Assembly (NCBI GenBank): GCA_019055375.1
Contig: JAHQIW010000958.1
Coordinates: 1-64,000 of the forward strand
Origin: Parelaphostrongylus tenuis
Lineage: Eukaryota > Nematoda > Chromadorea > Rhabditida > Metastrongylidae
Direction of reading: 5' to 3'
DNA: 64,000 nt
This document shows, piece after piece, positions 58,816-64,000 of the stretch; the stretch's first letter is position 1, and each line of letters begins with the position of its first letter. The position numbers and the translations under genes were made by a program. The notes beneath the pieces are model-generated. The model was given only the letters and a program-made list of their open reading frames with translations, was not told the origin of the DNA and ran no database searches.

Positions 58816-59948
58816 TGTCGATGAACGACATGGGTCAGTCAGGTTGTAGATGTCTCCGTCTCAGCAGCCGTTGAGATCCACGACGACGACGACGACAGAG
58901 GCAGTTGATTCCTGACGGGAATCGACGTCACTTATCCGTGAACAAGATTATACCGCCAGCGCCACATTATCGATCGATTGTAGGCTGCTGCGTATACGCT
59001 CTTTTTATTCTATTTACCCCGACGTTTCCGCGACGAGCCGTCGCGTTGTTGGTCAGGCCCGTTGGCCGTCGGGGCGCCCCTGCTCCTCGCCCGCTTCCTC
59101 TTCCTCTTGCCTCTCGGACTTCGAGAGGCCCTTGGGGATCCCGCTAGCGACTGAACCAAGGCCTTCTTCCCTCGAGGACGCTCGCTATCTCGAGAAGCCG
59201 AGAGTGCTGCTCACCTCCCGGATTGGAGGACGCCACAGTATCCCCCACTCCACGAGCATAGCTACCGTCGTTCTTCCGTTGGTTGCTGGCTGGCTGGCCG
59301 ACTGGCTGGACATCCCCGTGTCGGGTCGGCGTCGGCCTCTCCCCACGACGACGTCTCCCGAGATGTTTGTGGATCGTCGTGCCGGCCGCGTGCGCGGCGT
59401 CGTACGCGTCGGCTTGCGCTCTTCGCTGAGTATTAGACGAGGCGTCCAGTTCGCCTTCCAAACAACCACCACATGGCTCAGAATTTCACTGCGTAGTGCC
59501 GCCCATCGGCCGCGGGCGACGTCGCGCGCGACGCCGCACACGACGTAGCAACCTAAATGTAAATTCACTTATTTACTGCGAAATTCGCGAATCGATCGGC
59601 GGTCGTCTCGGCCAATCGATTCCCGTATATCGATCGACTCGTCGTCGTCTGCTCTCCCCACTCCTCCTGTCCATTGTGATCTACTATCGATCGGTTCCGT
59701 CTAGTCCAACTGAAAATAGTTGTTTTATCCTTAATTACGTTATTGATTTTTCATTCGTCATCGTTTTTTCCACCGCCCGCCCGAACCCGAAGCCATCGGT
59801 GGATTGCTTATTGTTTGCTAACGAATTTCCAAGCCGATTACTTGTTAGCGGAAAATTCTGTTGTGATCTACCAGCTCTAATACCTCAAAGATTTTCTAGA
59901 ATTTCCTTAGAAAGTGGTTGTGAATCTTGGACGACAGAGTGTTCGTCA
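58816..59948 (+). promoter_or_regulatory. GC-rich upstream region of the mep-1-like gene
   Basis: The stretch between the tandem array and the start codon is strikingly CpG-rich (59030-59560) in otherwise AT-rich DNA. It has a CGA triplet run near 58880, a TGGCTGGCTGGC run near 59287, and four copies of the palindrome ATCGATCG at 58969, 59591, 59629 and 59686. Long open frames on both strands (for example 59132-59548 plus, 59185-59568 minus) are explained by low stop-codon frequency in GC-rich DNA and show no recognisable protein. Confidence 0.5.
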
Positions 59949-60632
59949 ATGGTGACCACTATGGATGAGAGCGTCTCCACAGCCACCCCCGCACCACCAG
60001 CAGCCGAAGAATCAAGTGGACACGAAGAAGAAGAAGATCGAATACAGGTCCGTTCAATCGATTCATCTTGTGCGGTATCGATTTTTCGTAGGTCAAAGGT
60101 CACCGCGTCTTGGTGAGGCGATCAATCAGTCCGATCTCTCGTGTGCTCTGAGTTTTCCTCAGTTTTCTCATCACCTTTCAGAAATTGAAAGCTGAGAATC
60201 GTTTGGTCGTCGACGACGCCGACGCTGAGAAGACTGAAATCGAAGCGGACGACAAGGAAAATGGTGATTTGGGGGTGCCGTCTCCGGCGAATCCACTCAC
60301 GACAACTTCGGACGACACAAGTGCTGGTCGGTATCCTCACAGTTCTATCAGATCTTCCTGGGTTTATTTTCAGAAAATTGCTGCGACGTCGAGAATCTCG
60401 TAAGTACACAAGTGTATATACGTGCATATATATACGCACAGATATATATATATATATATACGCACAGATATGAGTACTTACGCGTTTGTATATCGACATG
60501 CTTGTGTGCGCGAACACATACATCTGTACACGTACATATATATATATATATATACAAATATATATATGTATATATATGTATATATGCTTGTACATATGCA
60601 TATGTATATACGTGTAAATAAATAAATAAGTA

Positions 60633-60671
<39 letters not shown>

Positions 60672-62886
60672 GCAAATCTGCCCCATTGCAATGTCCAATG
60701 TATGTATGTATCATGTGCAGTATGTATATATATGCATACACGTATGTATATATGTGATGTATTTATATACGTATAGTACGTATGTATACACATGTGTATA
60801 GATATGTACGGGTATGTGTGTCCACTGTTCATATTACAAGTTCACATATAGATGTATGCATGCTACATATGCAGTGTCCGATGTATGTACTTATTGTCCA
60901 TAATATATAATATATGTAATTTCTACACGAGAGTATGTGGCGCAGTGGTTAGAGGTGTTTGCGTCGCACACAAGGTCGATAGTTCGATCTCGCGCGCATG
61001 GCTCACCAAGCCATCCATCTATCCTGGGTCGTTAAATTGGTAACAGAGTGATACCAGACTTGTCTGAGAGGATAAGCAGCATTGACTCGATATACCGGAA
61101 GGCCACCATGAGTCATTGTGAAGACCATATTTGCATTCATTTACCTTAAATGAAGTTCAAATTGAAGACGAGTGCTTGGACATCTCTCAGGGATTGATCA
61201 CCGCCGAAAACTTCTGTTCTGCTATGATTCTTGCATCAGTAAAATATAAAGTCAGCTAAATTTTTGTTTGCTTTGACCATAAATATCCGATAATGTTGAG
61301 TGCTATGCAAAGCTTTGAACCTCAGTCGGGATTCGAACCCGCATTTGATTCTTTCCGGAGCACGTACTAAGCAGTTACACTAGCGGTGCTCCTGTTCTAT
61401 TACGTTTTCTTGCGATACGATATCACTCAGCAATGTCGGTTCCCCTTAGCCTTTCCTCAATCTGTAAAAGCGGTCGTTGTGAAGGATTGAGCTTTCGTGC
61501 TGACATGAGCGAAGATCAGATTTGATCTTGACCGGTGTCACCAGAAAAAAGGGGTGCTGTAAGGTTACTGAAATTGTGTGAATGTGGGATTTAGATCTAG
61601 ATCAGTGGGATTTCCTAGGCTAAATTTTGTATTGCGGCTGGCTTTGGACCCGGTTTTGGGCATTTTTATTCGTTCTGTAAAGTTTTTCAACTGGTTTTAA
61701 GCCTTTTGGATAATGGGCTATTAGTTTCCTACATTTGTTTTTATCGAATTTGCTCTGCTTCGGCTCGTGTTGCTATGTTTGGTTCTATTCAAATCAGCGA
61801 TCAAGAGACCAAAGATCAATGATCATTTATTTTTCTCGTTGGCTCTGTTTATCTATCTACTAAAAATCTCTCATTTCGAGGCGTTATAGAAACTACCATC
61901 CTTGAAACAATGAAGTTGGTGAAGAGTCTGATAGATTTGCGAGGTACTGTGTTGTTGTTGTTGTTCTTTGGATGTTTATGTAAATAAGATGAGCGCATGT
62001 AAGCGCAGTGGTTAGAGGTGCTCTGCGTCGCACACGAGGTCGATGGTTCGATCTCGCGCTCATGGCTCACCAAGCCATCCATCCCTTCCGGTATCGGTAG
62101 ATTGGACCAGACAGGTCTCAGACTTGTCTGGGAGGATAAGCGGCCACTGACTCGGTTTAGCGGAAGGCCTCCGCGAGTCATTGTAAAGGCCAGATATGCA
62201 TTCAGTCACCCCAAACGAGGTTAAAAATTGAAGTCGAATGCATGGCGCATCCCTCAGGGATTGATCAACGCCGAGAGCTTTATCCTTTTTAGAGCTTCAT
62301 ATGTGAATAAAGCATAGTATTGACTTTTAGTCTATCCATTCATTCTGTGTATAAAAGAGGTGAACTAGTGGTAAAGTAAGATGTGAGTCCTAAACCTGAC
62401 AAAATGGCTATGAAGAAGGCGAAACTCGCCGAGATGTCAGCCATTGATTTTGGAGAGGATTTACATATTAGCTCAGAGTAAAGGAACGATCTGTGAGATC
62501 AAATATAACTTTTTCTCCCAGATCGCTCCAGTAGAACTTTTAGTTCTCTTATGTTTTACTATTTTGAAGGAACAAACGGTGGTTCATCGTCGAGTGATGT
62601 CGAGTGTATTGAGCTGGATGACGATACGAATGAGCCTCCACCGAAGAAAATGAAGTCCGATGACCGGAATGACTCTGACATCGCCACCATAACCGTAAGT
62701 ACACTCCTCTATATCTTGTACTTCAGTTCTGCGTTCATTTGGAAAGTTCTGTACTTTATCAGTCTTAAGGCGAAGAAGGAAAAGGAAAAGTCGTCGTCGT
62801 TGACGGGAGAGAAACCCAAAGAGAAGGAAGCCGAACTCACCAGTCCTGGAGCGTTATTGAATAAGCTTGAGGAATACGTATCCGAT
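59949..62886 (+). CDS. mep-1: MEP-1-like nuclear protein, N-terminal four exons (gene continues)
   Basis: C. elegans MEP-1 is a zinc-finger partner of LET-418/Mi-2 that keeps germline genes off in the soma. Exons here: 59949-60047, 60182-60326, 62570-62694, 62770-62886; phases 0, 1, 0 match and GTAAGT donors close exons 3 and 4. This gives 162 residues and an open end; the zinc-finger region would lie beyond the window. The start ATG is 38 bases after TTTCCTTAG. Seen: an acidic EEEED end to exon 1, KLKAENRLVV opening exon 2, the SUMO-interaction-like VECIELDDD (residues 92-100), a basic PPPKKMK nuclear-localisation-like run (104-110), then a Lys/Glu-rich stretch ending in the helical SPGALLNKLEEYVSD. 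The naming rests on recalled resemblance to the MEP-1 N terminus and on C. elegans mep-1 and gfl-1 being neighbours (M04B2.1, M04B2.3). The acceptor before exon 4 (TCTTAAG) is poor. Confidence 0.6.
60405..60870. repeat. TA/TATG/ACAC microsatellite region
   Basis: Mixed TATATA, TACGTA and TGTATG runs. The 236-codon minus frame (60122-60832) and other open frames over it encode only Tyr/Ile/His/Thr repeats and are not genes. Confidence 0.85.
60929..61225 (+). mobile_element. tRNA-headed SINE, copy 7
   Basis: The head starts GAGTATGTGGCGCAGTGG; the B box is GTTCGATCTC. The tail is eroded. It sits just after a microsatellite in intron 2 of the mep-1-like gene. Confidence 0.8.
61290..61400 (-). 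mobile_element. tRNA-like arm, type 2, left arm only
   Basis: Terminus AATGTTGAGTGCTATGC, then CGGGATTCGAACCCGC and the A-box complement GCAGTTACACTAGCGG. It is between SINE copies 7 and 8. Confidence 0.7.
61990..62290 (+). mobile_element. tRNA-headed SINE, copy 8
   Basis: The head starts GAGCGCATGTAAGCGCAG (one inserted base), with an intact B box. It lies 280 bp before exon 3 of the mep-1-like gene. Confidence 0.83.
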
Positions 62887-64000
62887 GTAAGTCCTTTCAG
62901 TACTTTTCCCCTGTCCGCACCCACATTTAAAAAGACGTATTTTTCACTTATTTTTGACGTTTCAGTAGTCATTCATTAGCTTAAATCTCGAAAATTTGAA
63001 AGGTCTACTTGGTTTCTTAGCTGGCTCCATATTGCGCTGTAGGAGAAAAAGTATAATTATATCTGACACTCAAATATTTTTCGCTAGATAAAGCTTTTAT
63101 TTCAGTCTTTCATCAGTCATTCCGATAGAGCAGATCATGGCAATTTCAGTGGTGTACTTGGTTTTTGAGAAAGGCTTCTAAATGCGCTGCATCAGCCCAA
63201 TAAAGGTTGGGTTTCGCACTCGGCGCGCACTCCTTGCTCCGGTTTCTGTGAAGGGATTTCGCAAGAGACCGCGCCGTTTGCAGAATAACGATCATTTGTG
63301 AAATCCAATCTTCTTTTGGTTGCTACAGTTCAAGGACAAGTCTTTCCCAAAAACCATTTGCACCACTCAAATTGTCGAGATTTTTCCTGTCGAATGGTTA
63401 CTAAAAGTCTAAGGGAAAAAATTGTTCACGGGAAAATTCTCGAGAGTGAAACATAATTCAATTTTCGCTCTCACAGAGTAGTAAGGAGGCCATTGTAATA
63501 ATAGTGAACTCTGCTGAAATTTCCGCGATTTAAGCTATTGAATGGTTAAAGATGCGATTACATAATTTTCAGTTTTGCAAAGTCCATCCACAAATTTGTG
63601 CAAGGTACGCGCGCGCTAAATGCAATTTCAATTCCACCGGTTCCTCGCAATAAAAAGTTTTTTTTTTTGAAACCAAAAATACTTTTGAATTCATTGAAAT
63701 TTGTGCCATCGAATAGTTACTGAATTTTCTAAGTAAAAGCTTTGGTGAGCGAAAAATACTTGAGTGTGAAATAGAATTTTATCTTTTCTTTACATCGAAA
63801 TATAAATGCCATTCAAAAAATCAAATATACCGGTCAAGTTATTGAGATTTGAGCCATTAAATTTTCACTAAAATGTTTAGAATGAGCACAAAATACGTTT
63901 TTGTATGGGTGCGCGGTAGTGGAGAAAGCATCGTTCTTTCTCCATAACTAGTACTATTGAAGTACTTCCTCATCTTCGAACTACTATTGACCTTATGGCT
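62887..64000. other. intron or flank of the mep-1-like gene, diverged repeats
   Basis: The donor after exon 4 opens this stretch. Two diverged copies of one repeat (62960-63050 and 63106-63200, sharing CTACTTGGTTT(C/T)T) and blocks such as GAGAGTGAAACATAATTC, related to the 37.3-kb TIR family interior, fill it. The next exon was not identified. Confidence 0.45.

Noticed and set aside
59132..59568. Long open frames on both strands in the CpG-rich patch
   Set aside because: Low stop-codon frequency in GC-rich DNA explains them; Arg/Pro/Ser-rich with no domain.
60122..60832. 236-codon minus-strand open frame
   Set aside because: Most of it translates a TA/TATG microsatellite into Tyr/Ile/His runs, and the remainder is the reverse of real exon 2 of the mep-1-like gene.
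63106..63168. Fifth exon of the mep-1-like gene (in phase after a TTTCAG, stop at 63166)
   Set aside because: The segment is a diverged copy of the repeat at 62960-63050, so it is more likely repeat than coding.
1..64000. CRISPR arrays, bacterial operons, riboswitches, rRNA
   Set aside because: The repeat structures are eukaryotic transposons and satellites; no such feature was seen on either strand.

Overview
This is AT-rich nuclear DNA from a nematode. The repeat load, kilobase introns, tiny phase-matched exons and probable spliced-leader acceptors a few bases before start codons fit a clade V strongylid, probably hookworm-like; species is inferred, not shown. No bacterial genes, rRNA or convincing functional tRNA genes were found. 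Most open reading frames here are shadows of repeats; the real genes had to be assembled exon by exon by hand.

Four genes can be supported. (1) Minus strand, 16577 to 6250: an ADA3 (TADA3) homologue in eleven exons, a subunit of GCN5-type histone acetyltransferase complexes. A possible C-terminal coiled-coil exon with a broken frame lies far downstream at 2689-2529. (2) Plus strand, 18638 to 30166: a five-exon GAS41/YEATS4 homologue (C. elegans gfl-1), 222 residues with the acyl-lysine pocket residues present. Genes 1 and 2 are head to head around a 2-kb upstream region. (3) Plus strand, 45275 to 50454: an unrecognised five-exon gene of 163 residues, possibly C2-like. (4) Plus strand, from 59949 past the last exon found (62886): the N-terminal part of an acidic nuclear protein with a SUMO-interaction-like motif, most likely MEP-1. 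Three of the four are chromatin regulators.

Everything else is dominated by mobile DNA. There are two long degraded RTE-type LINE copies (3.7-5.3 kb and 33.1-35.8 kb) and two 3'-end fragments of another LINE (18.1 and 52.2 kb); a gutted piggyBac transposase relic (42.5-43.6 kb); a piggyBac-like MITE (12.3 kb); several foldback families; a tRNA-headed SINE in eight copies; and many palindromic elements whose two arms each carry an outward-facing tRNA-like unit. Two tandem arrays (about 360 bp at 14.5-16.2 kb; about 240 bp at 56.6-58.8 kb) lie near gene starts.

The most interesting points are the tRNA-armed palindromes, the divergent ADA3/GAS41 pair, the small new gene at 45-50 kb, the split ADA3 C terminus and a cluster of ATCGATCG palindromes upstream of the mep-1-like gene. 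All exon joins are by eye and need RNA evidence.
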